Positions 11,701 through 26,700 are shown, numbered from the stretch's first letter. The stretch is DNA of 64,000 nucleotides from Notospermus geniculatus (GCA_002633025.1 NMRB01000005.1:1011276-1075275); one strand, 5' to 3'. The notes: a model not told the origin generated them from the letters alone. Translations and numbers: made by a program.

Positions 11701-14700
11701 ATCGACATTGGCCATAATGGCAGGGACGTAGTGCGACGCTTGGAAACGTTCTGCTCGGATGTCGTTCTCAAGATAGGTAGATTCAGCACTAACTTCGAAC
11801 TGGAGAAAAAACGAGGACAAGAATCAAAACAATGAGTTTTTCCTCTATCATTGGTTTTTACATCTACATAATGGGCGTATCGGCGATCTGAACTCATACT
11901 GGTCTTTTTAGCCATTTACCTAGATCCATCACCAAAGAGTCTGAGTAGGCCAATATCTACATGCGTTGCCTGCCAGATACGGGCACTTTCAAATGAAGCT
12001 CTGTCTGATCTTCATTAAAGGGCTACAGAAATAAATCAACTTACGTTTTCATATATGCTCTCGAGTTTCTTCTCATCAAGGACCCAAACTGGAGCCCCCA
12101 GCAGAGGTTGTATTTCCGACATCTGCAATTAACAAACATACACTTGCATATTTAAAATGCATCTGTCTGTGTAAACTACCCGCACAGGTACCTTGGCACA
12201 GATATTATGAGCAAAGTAAAAGCAGATTGTAAATCACCACCGCAGCTGATGTGGCAAAGAAACTACCAATTTCAGGGAGAGAAAATAGCAATATTTTCAT
12301 AAAACGGTGTCTTCAAGGGTTCTGGATCCATTGAATGATCCTTTCTTGACGAAAAAGGAGAGACGACATTCACATATTTGGCTATGCGCTCTTTTCCGTC
12401 TCGTTTCTAATACCCAACAGTAATGTGAAAAATATAGGTCGACTGGAAAGACGTTTTAGGGCATCAGTGTGCATTGTTCTATGATCAGGAGGACGCGCGT
12501 CGCAATCAGTGTGTGGAAAAGGCCAGATATAACATATTGAATATTAAAAGCAGGTTGAAAATCACCATGATGGCTGATATGGGAAAGAAACTACATGTTT
12601 CAGGAAGAGAAAATACCAATGTTTTAATAAAATGGTGTCTTCAAGGGTTCTGGCTACACTGACTGGTCCTTTCCTGACGAAAAAGGAGATGTGAAATTCC
12701 CAGTTTTTGCACACACTCTTCTTCTTATCGTTTCCGATACGCAGTGATGGACACGAAAACAACAGGCCGACTGTACGGACATTTTAGGGTATCAGTGTGC
12801 ATTTTATTTTTGTTGATGGTGAGGATGATGTGTGTCGCAACCATTTGCGTGGAAAAGGCCAGATGTTATGAGCTAACTGAATATTAAAAGCAGGTTGTAA
12901 ATCACCATGGTGGGTGATATGGCAAAGAAACTACCATTTTCAGGAAGAGGAAATACCAATGTTTTCATAAAATGGCGTCTTCAAGGGTTCTAGGTTCACC
13001 GATTGATTTTTTCTTGACGAAAAAGGAGAGGCAAAATTCAGAATTTTTGCAGACGCTCTTCTCCTTATCATTTCCGATATGCAATGACGCGTACATGTAC
13101 GAAAGCAAAAGACTGTAGAGACATGTTGGGAAATCGGTGTGCATTTTATTTTGATTTTTGGTCAGGAGGATGCACGTCGCAATCAGTTGTATGGAAAAGG
13201 CCAGATGTTATGAGCTAACTGAAGATTAAAAGCAGGTTGTAAATCACCAAGACGGCTGATATGGTAAAGAAACTCTCATTTTTAGGAAGAGGAAATGCCG
13301 ACGTTTTCATAAAGTGGTGTCTTCAAGAGTTCTGGGTTCACCTTCTGATCCTTTCTTGACGAAAAAGGAGAGGCAATATTCACAGTTTTTGCACACTCTT
13401 TTCTTCTTACCATTTCCGATACGCAATGACGTACACGAAAACAACAGGTTGACTCTAGGGACATTTTCGGGTATCAGTGTGCATTTTATTTTTGTTGGTG
13501 GTCAGGATGATGTGTGTCGCAATCTTTTGCGTGAAAAAGTGTCCACAAGTTATGAGCTAATATCAAAGCAGGTTGTAAATCATCGTGACGGCTGATATGG
13601 TAAAGAAACTCTCACTTTTAGGAAGAGGAAATACCAATGTTTTCATAAAGTGGTGTCTTCAAGGGTTCTGGGTTCACCGTCTGATCCTTTCTTGACAAAA
13701 AAGGAGAAGCAATATTCACAATTTTTGCACACACTCTTCTTACCGTTTCCGATACGCAATGACGGACACAAAAAAACAGGTTGACTGTACGTAGGGACAT
13801 TTTCGGGTATCAGTGTGCATTGTATCTTGTTCTATGGTCGGGAAGATGCGCGTTGGAATTAGTGTGTGGAAAAGGCCAGATGTTATGAGCTAACTGAAGA
13901 TTAAAACCAGGTTGTCACCATGATGGCTGATATGGCAAAGAAACTATCATTTTCAGGAAGAGGAAATACCAATGTTTTCATAAAATGGTATCTTCAAGGA
14001 TTCTGAGTACGCTGACTGATCCTTTCTTGACGAAAAAGGAGAGGCAAAATTCACAATTTTTTCACACGCTCTTCTCCTTATCGTTTCCGATACGCAGTGA
14101 TGGATACTAAAACTGAAGGTCGATTGTAAAGACAATTTCGGGTGTATTGGTGTGCATTTTATTTTGTTGATGGTCAGGATAATGTGTATCGCAATGAGTC
14201 GTGCAGAAAAGGCAGATGTTATGAGCTACTTAAAGATTAGAAGCAGGTTGTAAATCACCAAGATGGCTGATATGGTAAAGAAACTCTCATTTTCAGGAAG
14301 AGGAAATACCAAGGTTTTCATAAAATGGTGTCTTCAAGGGTTCTGGGTTCACCGATTGATTCTTTCTTGACGAAAAAGGAGAGGCAAAATTCAGAAGTTT
14401 TGCAAACGCTCTTCTCCTTATCATTTCCGATACGCAATGACGCGTACATGTACGAAAGCAAAAGACTGTAGAGACATGTTAGGAAATCGGTTAATCAGTG
14501 TGCATTTTATTTTGATTTTTGGTCAGGAGGATGCGCGTCGCAATCAGTTGTGTGGAAAGGACCAGATGTTATGAGCTTACTGAAGATTAAAAGCAGGTTG
14601 TAAATCACCATGACGGCGGATATGGTAATGAAACTACCACTTTCATGAAGTGGAAAGACCAATGTTTTCATAAAATGGTGCCTTCAAGGGTTCTGAGTAC

Positions 14701-17700
14701 ACTGACTGATCCTTTCTTGACGAAAAAGGAGAGGCAAAATTCATAACAACGTACCCAACAACAATAGGTGTACTGTAAAGACATTGTAGGGAATGGGCGT
14801 GCTTTTTAGTTTGTTTTTTTTCTGGGGGGGGGGGTGAGGATGATTTGCTCCGCAATCAGTCGTGTGGAAAAGGCCAGATGTTATGAGTTAATTACATTGT
14901 AAAGATTAAAAGCAGGTTGTAAATCACCATGTCGGCTGATATGATATTGAAACAACGATTTTCAGGAAGAGGAAAGACCAATGTTTGCATAAAACGGTGT
15001 CTTCAAGGGTTCCTAGTGCACCAACTGATGCTTTCTTGACGAAAAAAGGAGAGGCAACATTCACAGTTTTTGCACACATTACTTTGATTGGATACTGACC
15101 TTCATTTTGACGTCTTGTTTCGTCTCGTCGTCCAACCACGTCATCTTCTCCAGACGAGCAAGGAACGCCTCTCGGATGTTCTCAACAATATCACGAACCT
15201 GCATCAAAACACACCCAAATGTAAACAAACAGGCAAAACGCAAAGCTATCGTATGCCAGCAGGCTACAGCAGGGCGATGAGCCAAAGAAACTGCACGTAT
15301 ATTGTAGCCTACTTCCACATTTTCAGATTCACCACTGATATTGAAGCTCAAGCCATTCGTAGTGAATATGTAAATGATGATAGCTGTGTCGACCAAAAGT
15401 GTTTGGGTGTTTCATGACGTCGATTGATTGATATAATTATTGTCCGCTCATGCGCTGGCGTCAGTTTTATTTTTATACCTGACTGAATTCTTGAAGGGCT
15501 CGCTCGTTTGATTTAACGATCTGTGAAAGTAGTGCGAACCTCATCACTGTGTCAATGCGCTTGGTCAGGCAGTACTCCCATCTGGACGCGCCCCTTGGTT
15601 TTTCTTCTGTTGGACGACAAATCAGAAAGATTGATTACGTAGGTTTTAGTGTGGTTTTCATACGCCAGGAGATTAGTGCCACAAAAAACAAAAAGTTATT
15701 TCGCCATTACGAGTCATTGTTTCTCGTTATCACGAAATCTTTTCGATCAGCACTAACCTATGAGGACAAAGACACAATTTGATATCTTTAAGCATTGTTA
15801 CAGTCTATATTTCGTCTAAAACGGCGGATCAAGTGATGTCACTGTCCGCCTCTATTTACCTTGCTGTAAGAAGCGCCGTTTTGCTCTATCAAAATCGTCT
15901 GGTAAGGAATCCAGGAAAGGTTCTATAGATCGAAGTATTAGGAAGTTACGGAGGTCCCTGAAAGCCAACATGGCAATAAAGTTTATTCGTAAGTTCACAA
16001 CAATAATATCAAATTGCAATGGTAGGTCACGCAGCAGGTCTCATCTCTTCTGCTGATGATGTACATGTACATTTACACGTATATGCTATAGAGTTCCGCC
16101 AATACCAGATTTGGGGCCGAGGTTGATTCAGAGACTGCACAGAGGCAATGTACTCTTGATGCCACAGGAGTAGATTTTGCATCCACAGGCCCTCTGATAC
16201 AGAATCTCGAGCAAGATCTATGGTGCACGTGGAAAGGATGAACTCACTTCGGTCTGGCTGTGCGTATCAATTGATCAAGCTTCTCGAAATAATCGTTCTG
16301 TACTACTATCACAAAGGTGTCGTCCGTGATGTCAGGAAATCGGTACTGAAGGAACTGAGTCCATCGAACCTGGAAGATCAACAAGTGACCACTTAACATA
16401 AAGAGAAGGTGAAAGATTGGTTTGTGCTTCATTTATTGGTGTGTGGAGAAGTTTCGCGACCTCAGCCGCAACGTTTTCTGCTTGATCCTGACGTAGAATT
16501 GTTTGTTGCCGGTGTAGTGAGGGGGTCCAGACTGCCTGGATCCGCGCCTGATAATCTTTCACCCGATATTTTCAAATCAAATAACGCTTTTCCTCCCATA
16601 ATTACTTCCTGTATTGACAAGTTGTCAAATTGCCGGCGTACATGGACGATGCAACGTTGGCAGACGTAAACACAATTAACCAGGGAGACATAATTTCCTT
16701 ATCCCATCAGTGCTAATTTCACCGCGAGATGCCACCCTCTTGTTGTCAGTGTAGATGGTTATCAAGCAATTACTGGGACACTCTCTCGTCGCTATTTCAC
16801 AACGTCAGCGGATGTAGGGCTTCCGGTAAAATCCCAGGGCCGCGTGGTTGTGTTGTAAGTCTATCTTTAACAGGTCTAGAATTCATCAATAGGTTAATTA
16901 AATTCATTTCCTCAAACGAAAACTTGCTTGTTCTGGAAAATCAATTTTTCCTTCCTGGGCGTGGCGCAGAAGTCAAATAAAAGAGTAATGAGCACTCACT
17001 CACAGGTACACCGGTTCACCACGTGTGGCAATGGCTCAACTAGTATTCATAAAACTTAGCAAATGTTTTTACTTAAGATTTGCACAGCAATGTCCAATGT
17101 AAATGTACTGCAAAACTTGAAGTAAAAGCATTTGCTATCTTTTATGAATATCAGCCATTGAACGGCCAATGGGAAATTAGCATTCGAGATTGACCAATCG
17201 GAGAAAAACTAACAACGACTACAAGAGTGGGCCTATGGAGGAATTTGACTCACTTCTTTGGAGTGTTCCTGGAACTCCGATATCTTCATGAAGCTGAGCA
17301 TGTGACCCTCAGACGTGTGGTTGGCATCAGGAGCTTGGTCGTATCCGTGGTCGTGAATTTCATGGATCAGTCTCGAATCATTCGTTTTTGATTGCGGAGC
17401 GGCGACTGGTTCCTGAAATACACAATGTATTTTCCAGTACTGGTACAGCATTTGCGGTAATCGTCACGGCTTTTAGAGATTCCCGGGGAATGTTAAGAAG
17501 TGAAACTGGAGCTAGAGGTCAAAATCTGTACTTTGACAAATGGTTTCCTTTAGATCACCCCATTCATTTCAACATCAAATATTCTTGTGACCTTGTAAAA
17601 AATACATGCTCATCAACCTACGTCTTCGCAGAGCTTATTTCCGATTCGTCGAATGCCTTCTATAAAGTCACGTGACGCCTCACTTCCACTTTTCGCGCCA

Positions 17701-20700
17701 AGGAGCTCCGCCATCTTTTTCAGATATTCGTTGTAGGCACCCTCGTTTCTATTTGGAATGCAGCCTTTATTTGGGGAAAACTGGAAGAAAACAGTGAGTT
17801 TTCATGGCTTGATACAGAGCACGCAGTGATTTCAATTGTCACGTGTTGCTTTTGTTTAGGATTTCGGCAGAAAATATGACATAGGGCTGACTAGGGCGTG
17901 CAGCGACACGACGTGACGACACGAAGTCCACACCCCACTTGTTTACAGAGACTTTTTCCACCCAGGTGTAATGTATAAGAATGCCCCCCGTATGACAATG
18001 CCCGCTTTATTGTTCGGCGGGCACTCAAATACAGAAAGAAATGTTGATCAGTGCCTCCCCCATTGACACGTCGCGGCTTATTCCGTCAATCTTTTGTTGG
18101 GAGGCACTGGCAAACGGGGGGCAGTGAAAAACATTACACCGGGCCTGTTGGACACTGGCTTGACCGGGAGCAGTCGAATTCAATGAGGGCTACGACGACC
18201 TCGTAAGAAACCAACATTGATGACAGATTCACGTCGATGCAGTTTAATTTGCAATCATCAATATGGGCGATCATGCGAGCTAATCGCCTTCAGTTCCGCA
18301 GTGATCATAAAGCCAAAATTGCACGGCATTACCCCGTGAACTTTGGTATTTTGATATTTCGTGTCGCTCATCCTGACCTAGCAGAGATTACAAAGTGAGT
18401 TTTAATTTCCTCATCTCAAAAGGTCATCTTATTGATTGGAGACGGGAGGAACGAAGGAGCTGTCATCCCTTGACACTGCATAGAGACTGGTGAAGCGAAT
18501 CGGGCTGTGAGGGTGGTGCGGCAGAAATTGCGACTTCTCTTCAAAATATTGACATAGAAAATCAGCACCCAACGAATGTTGAGCCCCGTCAAAGGTTTAC
18601 AGAGTGCCTGGTGACAAACTAATTGAAATTACTTAATATACGGTCATGGATGTGACACGTCGATGACAAGGTACCTGGAGGTGAGGCTAGGCTCCGTATG
18701 ACATGTCAGCGCCAAGCGATCGCTAATACCCCGTGATTTAAAGATCAGTCGAGGAAGATAGGATGTTGGCGTTTTTATGGAGCCGTAGGAAACGTCGGTC
18801 GACTGCGTTCGGTTGCTAGGATGTGGTTCAACAACCGTTACCGGTGTCACCTCTGTCGGCGTTCATCTCGCTCCGTGTCCCCCCGCATCACTTTGGAAGC
18901 TCACGTCTCTCTGTTAGTGTCCCCTATATTGTTCAGTCATTGCATTCTGCATGTCAGTCAATCGTGGGAAGGCTGGAAGATGGGCCGAAAAGTGGCAGCG
19001 GATTTTTTTTCCTAACCGGTATAGATTCCTAACCAGTATATCCATTAACGAATGGAATGGTGGGTTAATGGTTTGGTAAGTGTAAGGGTTAGGGCTAGGG
19101 TCAGGGTTAGTGTTGGGGGTAGTGTTAGGATTAGGACTAAGACTAGGATTAGGATTAACTTTTGCTATATAGGTTAGGACAAAAATTGGTCGTAATGGAT
19201 ATATCGGTTAGGAAAAAAGTTCGCACACCGGCAGGCCTTCCCCGTTCGATCTGGAGTACCTTGCTTATGACAAATATTCTAGGTTTTTAGTGGCTTACGT
19301 TCAAAGAATATTAGGTTCATTACTGCTGATAGAAACGGCGAACAAGATCTACCTTTTCTGGTTCTAAGAAATTCCCTTTGCCTGTTCCTGGGAGTTTTTT
19401 CCAGCGGTACACGCCGTGACTTTTTTCTAACGGCTACATTGTTACATCCTAATGCGACTTAGAATTTGTCGTCTCTCAACTCCCACGCAAACGCCTTCGC
19501 CTTCGCCAAATCCAACATTTTTTCGAAATGAATAGGCCTATTTCCGCAACATTTAAAGGTTATCGCTGTTTACAAAGAAGAAATTGCTCTTAGCAAGTGC
19601 AGAAGAAAACATTTCCGAAATTATCACAAAGCCATTCGTTCGGGAATGTATGCTCACACCATTAGAGATTTTTTTGATTGTCTAAACGATAATGACGTCA
19701 CATGTAAATTTTAGTCTACGCTTGTGACGGCAATGAAGTTACCGTTTGCGTTAATCATAGGTTATCTAAACCTCAATATTATCTCTTGGAACGACGCACA
19801 ACTTGAGTACAGACATAAAATGTATTTCATGAAGTCTCTGTGAAGTTTCTCGGGTTTTAATCGTCAAATTTGGTAAACAATTTCGAATGTTTTCAAAAAA
19901 TTCGCCTCAGAAACCCCTGGCCGTCCGTCAGCCGTCTCCAGTGTTCATGTTTTTATCAGTGTTAAATGCCATTTCTGTTTCATCGCAGCTTCTTCAGGCA
20001 AACGGCGAATTCGTGAGGTTAAAAAGGGATTGCTCAAGGGTGTATACATTATATACAGCTACATGTAACTTATACAAATACCACCCCACACTTGCCCTAA
20101 GCTTTTCGCACCCAATCTAAAACTAATCAAATAACATTTTTGATAGTAATCTAACCTGGAGGAGATGATGCGATTATGGAGATGTTGTCATGTCTTCATG
20201 ATAAATGCAATTTCAACAATGAACAATATTTCGGATAGTAGATCACTTACCTATAAATAGGATTGTAACATTTTTTGAATGTTCCTCTACTATTGTCTAA
20301 CGGAATAAGCTGGCACTTGACGACATTAAATTAACACGTCGAGGAACGTGTCGATCTATCTCCCAGCGTTTCCAAAACAATAAAGGGAAACACTCACAAA
20401 CGGTCACACTAGGAGATGTAATGCTACACCTGGGATGTCTTTCACGAAGCGAGACCTTCGGTTCTGTAAGTTTTGTCGTCTACTACCCGTGGCTAAGCAC
20501 AGCGAGACGATAGAGGACCAGCCTACTGACGGAGGAGAATTACCACTTTTTGACCAAAGGTCTTACAAAAGTTTTCGTGAAGATCATTGGTTCAGGCCTA
20601 CTACATCAATGGAAGAAGCTTATAAGCTGCTTTATGTAGTCGCCATAGCCTAATGGTCGTTAATCGGATTATATCTTGTCACCCGTGATTACGTCGAAGG

Positions 20701-23700
20701 TGCTTAATCGAGCGGCTGGGACGCGGATCGGTTTTATGCATTCTGAGGTTGTCTCAGGTTTTTATGAGCAATGCGCGTCTGTGCAGCGGCAGGATCGCAA
20801 TCTGTGCACGACGGTCTCGCGAGCAACATGATCGCAATTTGCTCACTGCGGTCGTTGGAGCGACAGGATCGCAATCTGCGCACTGCAGTCATTGGAGGAA
20901 ACCTATCCGTCGGCAACCCTCGAAACCCATCCCTCGGATTAAAATGATTGAATGTATATTCATGGAGTGGGCGTTAGTGTGCAGAAATAGCGATAGCCAG
21001 GGGATCAGGTAGACCTTATTCGACGAATTCCTGGTTCAGAGAAGCCAACAGCTCTGAAATGTCATGCCTCCTTACAGATACACGCGCGGGTGTTTTCAGA
21101 AAGCGACTCTGACTTTTTCGAGGGGTTTATATCACTGAGCTGCCACCACGAGTGGAGGAACAATATCGTTTTTCGCATATCGCATCGATAAGAGCTCGTG
21201 GTAGCACCTTCTGCATCAGAAGCTGAGTTATTGCCAATAAAACACGTCTGCTTTTCACTGAAGTTTGGCATTTAAGTAATGTTGAACAAGCAAATTAAAC
21301 GGGGGAGTTCGCGGGTGCTGCATTTGTCGGTCAATTAACAAAGAGCTTTTTTCTAGTGGTAACATCAAAACGTACATGTACTTGTTCCCAATATCAAAAG
21401 GGATGCTATATCCCCAAATAATGGCCAAATCGATAAGGCGAAGGCTGTCACATTTTGAGCTACCGGGTATTTTCCAGGACAAGCTTGCGCACGAACATTA
21501 ATTACGTCATTTCCGTTCACATTTTTGCCTGCCGCGTGTAAAACATGCGTGCAAGAGTTCGTCACTAGTCTCGCGCAAACAGACCCTAGTAATTAATTCG
21601 AGGACACGCGCATCACTCGCGCATGCGCAGGGACTGAGCGTCAGAGTCTATTCCTCGTTAGCGAAACGTGTACAGCATATCATAAGATATAACCTTTTGC
21701 AACAGGAATTAATAAGAGTTCTCTGATGTTTAACGTGAATCAGGTGCCGAGTGATGGCAGACCCTCATTAGCTTTGTGCTGGTACGTCATGATCAGAATA
21801 TTGAGATAATGATGTAGTCCTGCATCATACACCATTCAAGCAGTTTTTTCTCTTCCAATCAAATCAGAGTTTGCTGTAGCCATAAACGTTCTATTGCTGT
21901 TGATGAGGAGACCATTTCAAAGGTCACTGGTGCATGCATTTGAATCAGGACAATAGAAAGGGAGTACGAAATAAAAGTGGAAATATCGCCCGAAAAATAT
22001 AAGATTTAATGCCATGTCATTTTAAGAAAATTTCTCAAAATGGAAATTTTTTTCTCCCAATTTGAGAAATTGAAAAATTCGCGCAAAATTCCAAAATTTC
22101 CCACTTCTTATTTTCCATTTTTATTTCTTACTCTCTTTAGACTTTTGTTTAAATAACATTCGGTGGTCGTCGTCATATCGATAACAGATCACTGAGGATA
22201 GATTTACGAGGTCGTATGGGCGAAAATCCATTTTCAAGATGGCTGCCTGGCGGCCATATTTTACTTCCGATCGACTCCGTCCTATCGACAGGAAGTAACC
22301 GTAGACAGAGCGTAGATCATTAGGTTTCTGGATACATACACGTACTAATAGGGCGGCGTCCTATGACTTTAAAAAATATAATCACCTACCCGTATGTAGG
22401 GTCCCGTGACTTTACCCATGTCGGGATCTCCGTGTAGCGATTTCCCAGCAAAGAATAATGGATGGGATTCCATGTCGAAGTGGGCAGCTCGCAAGGCACT
22501 GTCGAAACGCCAATTTCGCCGATCCCAGGTTTCTGGAAGGAGGTAACAAGAAAAGTTAGGAATGTTCTAGAAGATGGTTTTGCAAGATGAAGCCACTAAA
22601 GCTAGGAATCCACCATTGCTTTTCAAGCTGATTTTGCGTTGCGACTTGCTTTGCAACTGGGTTGCGTTGCATCTGGGCACTCAGCGGGCAAATGGTAAAG
22701 TGTGTCGGCCTGCCAGAGCGGCTGAACAGTACCACGACGTCCTTCGGACAGGACTTGCTCACCGGCATCGTGGCTTGTGCGTTGACTTCATCGCAAGATT
22801 ATGCAACGATACTGCGTGGCTGGTCAGTGGACGGCTAACCCTGACCATAATCATTGAGAATGCAACTGGACTTTGAATTGAGGACTTCCATTCCACCTAG
22901 TCCTGGTTCACCGGTATGTTTCAGGGCCGACCGCACAGAAAGTCCGATAGTGCGACCGGCGCCTATCGGCAGTTTGTTATAACGAATTTTCCATTAACTG
23001 AACAGCCGACAGGCACCGAAAGCAGTATCGGACTTTCTCATTCTGTGCGGTCGGCCCTGATCAGTTGTTAATCGAACACCATCAAGAGAACCTTGGATGC
23101 AGCATTGGGAATCTTGTGTTAAAATTGGGGCGGGGGGGGGGGAGGGGAGGCTTTGAGAATCAACTTCAACCCTGACATTCTGAATTGACCTTTTCCTCAC
23201 AAATCACCATCAGTCTTCGCGGAACCCTCCCCTTCGGAGTTTCTTCCTTTGCAATGCGGTTTTCGACTGGTTAATTTCTCGATTTTTACTTCAAACGGTC
23301 AATTATTGCAATTACCTGGGAATCGTGATAACAGGGCTAACCAGGCAAGGGATGCCCGGTTGGCATGGTAACGATCATTAATCACGCTAATATAGGCAAT
23401 CAACGACGACATCTGAATGACAATTAGGGCAAATTTACATAGCTGTGTAGTTTGCGCTCAGTCACTACCGAAACCACGCGGGAAAATGGAGAGATAAAAA
23501 CTGGGGGCTTCGAAATCTGACTAAAGACGGGAAATTTCGAATTCTGACCTCAGAGGGAAACTTTGAAATCTGAATGCAGAGGGAAATTTTGAAGTCTTGA
23601 ATACAGGAGGAAACTTTGAAATTTAAATACAGGGAGAAATTAAATTAGAATACAGAAGGAAACTTTGAAATTTGAATACAGAAGGAAATTTTGAAGTTTG

Positions 23701-26700
23701 AATACAGGAGGAAACTTTGAAATTGAATACAGAAGGAAACTTTGAAATTTGAATACAGGAGGAAACTTTGAAATTGAATACAGAAGGAAACTTTGAAATC
23801 TGAATACAGGAGGAAACCTTGAAATTTGAATAGGCCTACAGAAGGAAATTTTGAAGTCTTGAATGACACTTTGAAATTTGAATCAGAGGAATCTTGGAAA
23901 TCTTAACGATAAAGAAGGAGTTTTTAAAAAGGTGATGAAAATATCCCACTGCGAATAACATTAACCTGTTTAAAAAATGAAATGAATAAATCAAAGATGA
24001 ACAATTTAAACTCGGCCCAAACATTTTGATATCCGCGACGAAGACTCCTGGTCATCAACCGCCGAGACAGGCACACATATCAGATGGAAGATACTTTGGA
24101 AGATACTTAGCATCCGATGACATCCCCGACCCTGGATTCTGAGCAGATGTGACGGAGACATCCACAGGATCCAATTTAATCCTCGGCGCCCCGTCCGTCT
24201 TTGTTTTAAACAAATCACACGCAACGATTATCACTGCGATGTAAAACGATTACAGTGATGCCCCGGTATTTCCACATCCCTTCGTTCTGTTTGTCTCAAG
24301 TACTCATTAGTTGTCGCTTCGTTAGTGCGACATCTCCGCGCTCAGCTGATCCACGGCTGATGTGCTATTCCCGGTATCGGTGTAAGTAACCGAGAAGGAA
24401 AGGGTCCAGTACCCGAGGAGAACCACCAGTAATCGAGGACGGAATAACACAAGAGAATTAAGGACGAACAATCGAGGCGAAGGACCAGTAACCGAAGAGA
24501 AGGACCAGTCACTGAGAAGGACTATAGTAACCGAGGAGAAGGACCAGTCACCGATGAGAACGACCTGGGGCCAAGGAGAAGGACCAGTAACCGAGGCGAA
24601 GGAACTGGGACCGATGAGAAGGACCAGTAACCGAGACGAAGGACCAGTAACCGATGAGAAGGACCAGTAACCGAGAAATTTCAACTTGTTGGTCGATACA
24701 TTTGACATTTATGGTGCAATGGCTAGACGTTGGATTTGAAATGATAGGCATATCGAAGTGGGTTCGAGTCCCTTGACGGTCGACCAAACCTTTTTTTTCT
24801 TTTTCTTTTATTCTCATTTCATTTGCAACTAATTATTTTTGTCCCAATTTCTTTTCACCATTTCAAGAAGTGCACTACTTGCGCAGCCTTGCGTCCTGTG
24901 GCTGCGGCAAATAGCCTATAAAAAATGATCATTGCGATTCCGACTGCGCCTCGGGACGCAAGCACTGACTGCTTGCGGCCTCAGGTGCACAAGAGGTTTC
25001 TTGTGGCTTGCGTGCTCTCAAATGCTGATGTCAGGTCGCACCTATGTATAGTGATAAATGCGATGTGATCAGTTCCAAAACCGTTACAGCCGAAAATAAC
25101 CACACAACCTGTTGGCCGCGCAATCATCCTATAACTCCTTGGCATTCCTCTCTCATTATCAACTAATCACCATCATTTTAACCAGCAGCAACCCCTGGAT
25201 ACAGAAATCACTAGATCTTTGAGTTGATGGATTTTTTCTCACGGAAACATCCTTTATCTGCGTGATTAGGGAGATCTGGAGCGGAGCATTCTGCACGTCG
25301 ACACCCTGGCCATTTTCTTTGACAGAAAGCCAAATTATCAGACGGATTTGTTGTCTTCATTCATTTCAAGGTGTGACTTGACTTGCGCTGTGTGATAAAC
25401 TGAATGACCTCGACCTCGCCGAGACGTAAAGCGGGCAGCACACCAGGCGAGGTGAGGGCGATATCGCAAGCGATCAGGGCCGACCGCACAGAAAGTCCGA
25501 TATAGTGCTTTCGATGCCTATCGGCAGTTTAGTTGATGGGAAAATGCGTCATACATGTAACTAACTGCCGATAGGCGCCGGTTGGACTATCGGACTTCCT
25601 GTGCGGTCGGCCCTGATCGCCACAAATCTTCTCGCCAGTCACCGCACTAGCCGATCATCGCTGTCCAGCGCGCATCAGGGGTCAACAGCCGATTTTGTTC
25701 GGTTGCGATCACATCGCTTGCGATATCGCCTTGTGCGGCAGCTTTATGCGAACAATCACCATATGGCAAACCAATCAGCCACGTGACTATCTTATGAGCA
25801 TCATCGGCGAGATCCTATGAACAGCAGCCCGGGTGATTATCGACTGATACCAATCACGACTGACGTTGACATGCTTTTTAATGCCCAGAAACGAAGTCAA
25901 GGGTATCGATTCTTGGGTATTAGATAATTACAAGGGTAACAACGTGTTGCCTGTCGAAAATCCTCAATGCATTTTGTAATATAATGTATGCCTACATGTA
26001 TCGATGCAGCTGAAGGTGAAACAAGGCTAAAATGTGGTCAATATCACGTATTCGCCGTTTAACAACAGATTTTTAGAGAACGTGTTTTATGAATTGTGTT
26101 TTACCAAAAATAATTATCAATTTTTGGTTTTACGGAGGTTTTCAGATCTCAGAACGAATGGTACCACTTGAGAATGTGACGTCATGATCGTAAACGTTTG
26201 CGTTTATGACAAGCGATCTAAACCTCACAAGTCTTTCTGGTCATTCTTCGCAAAAGCGATAGCCGACGAAGAATTTGCGCGACCTCGTCCCAGGGTTTGT
26301 CCTCTCTAAAGATGACCACCTGGACGAGGTTGGTGATGCCCGTTCTGTCGGTGTTCAAACGAACACGAAATGTGGCAGAATCAGCGGATGTTTCCTGCTG
26401 ATAATTGATGGCAGTAACCAGGTTAACCAACGATGTGTTTAGAATGCCGTAGATCCAGGCACGATGACCGATAGATAATCCAGCGGTAAGTAATGGAACT
26501 TACCAGGGCCGGCTTCCGTCTTGCAAAACATCACATCAATCTTCGATGATTTGCTTTTCAGGAATTTGAATCGGTTTCTTGTGGTGATTGAATCATTTAT
26601 GAGAACATGTGACGGCTTGATTGAGGTTCTTGGAGAGTTACTGTGGTCAGAGCATCGACCATAAAAATCAACATCCCCCGGGTTTCTCTCTCCATTCAGG

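Larger units (their letters stand above)
18153..22389. other. M13 intron 2, unannotated remainder
   Basis: Apart from the telomere-like element at 18990-19230 and a short tandem repeat at 20785-20905, I see no gene or recognisable element. The open frames are short and lack protein-like composition. Confidence 0.5.

Noticed and set aside
12562-14855. Series of ~60-70-codon minus-strand frames with SPFSSRKDQ
   Set aside because: They recur every ~336 bp because they lie in the satellite unit. Frames vary in length between units and have no splice logic, so I treat them as repeat by-products.
12205-15085. CRISPR-like array
   Set aside because: Units are ~336 bp with no short constant repeat and variable spacer pattern, and the host is a eukaryote.
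19080-19160. True interstitial telomere
   Set aside because: Units vary in length and sequence; no run of perfect TTAGGG exists.
24705-24795. Functional tRNA gene
   Set aside because: A and B boxes are present but the stems do not pair properly, so a SINE head or pseudogene is more likely.
23645-24817. Repetitive frames such as SFCIQFQ and LLVLLIGYWSF
   Set aside because: Direct translations of 20- to 30-bp minisatellites.
26218-26505. 96-codon minus-strand open frame in M13 intron 1
   Set aside because: No Met until near its end, an in-frame stop at its left border, no clear acceptor and no recognised motif. It also does not fit between M13 exons 1 and 2, whose phases already match.
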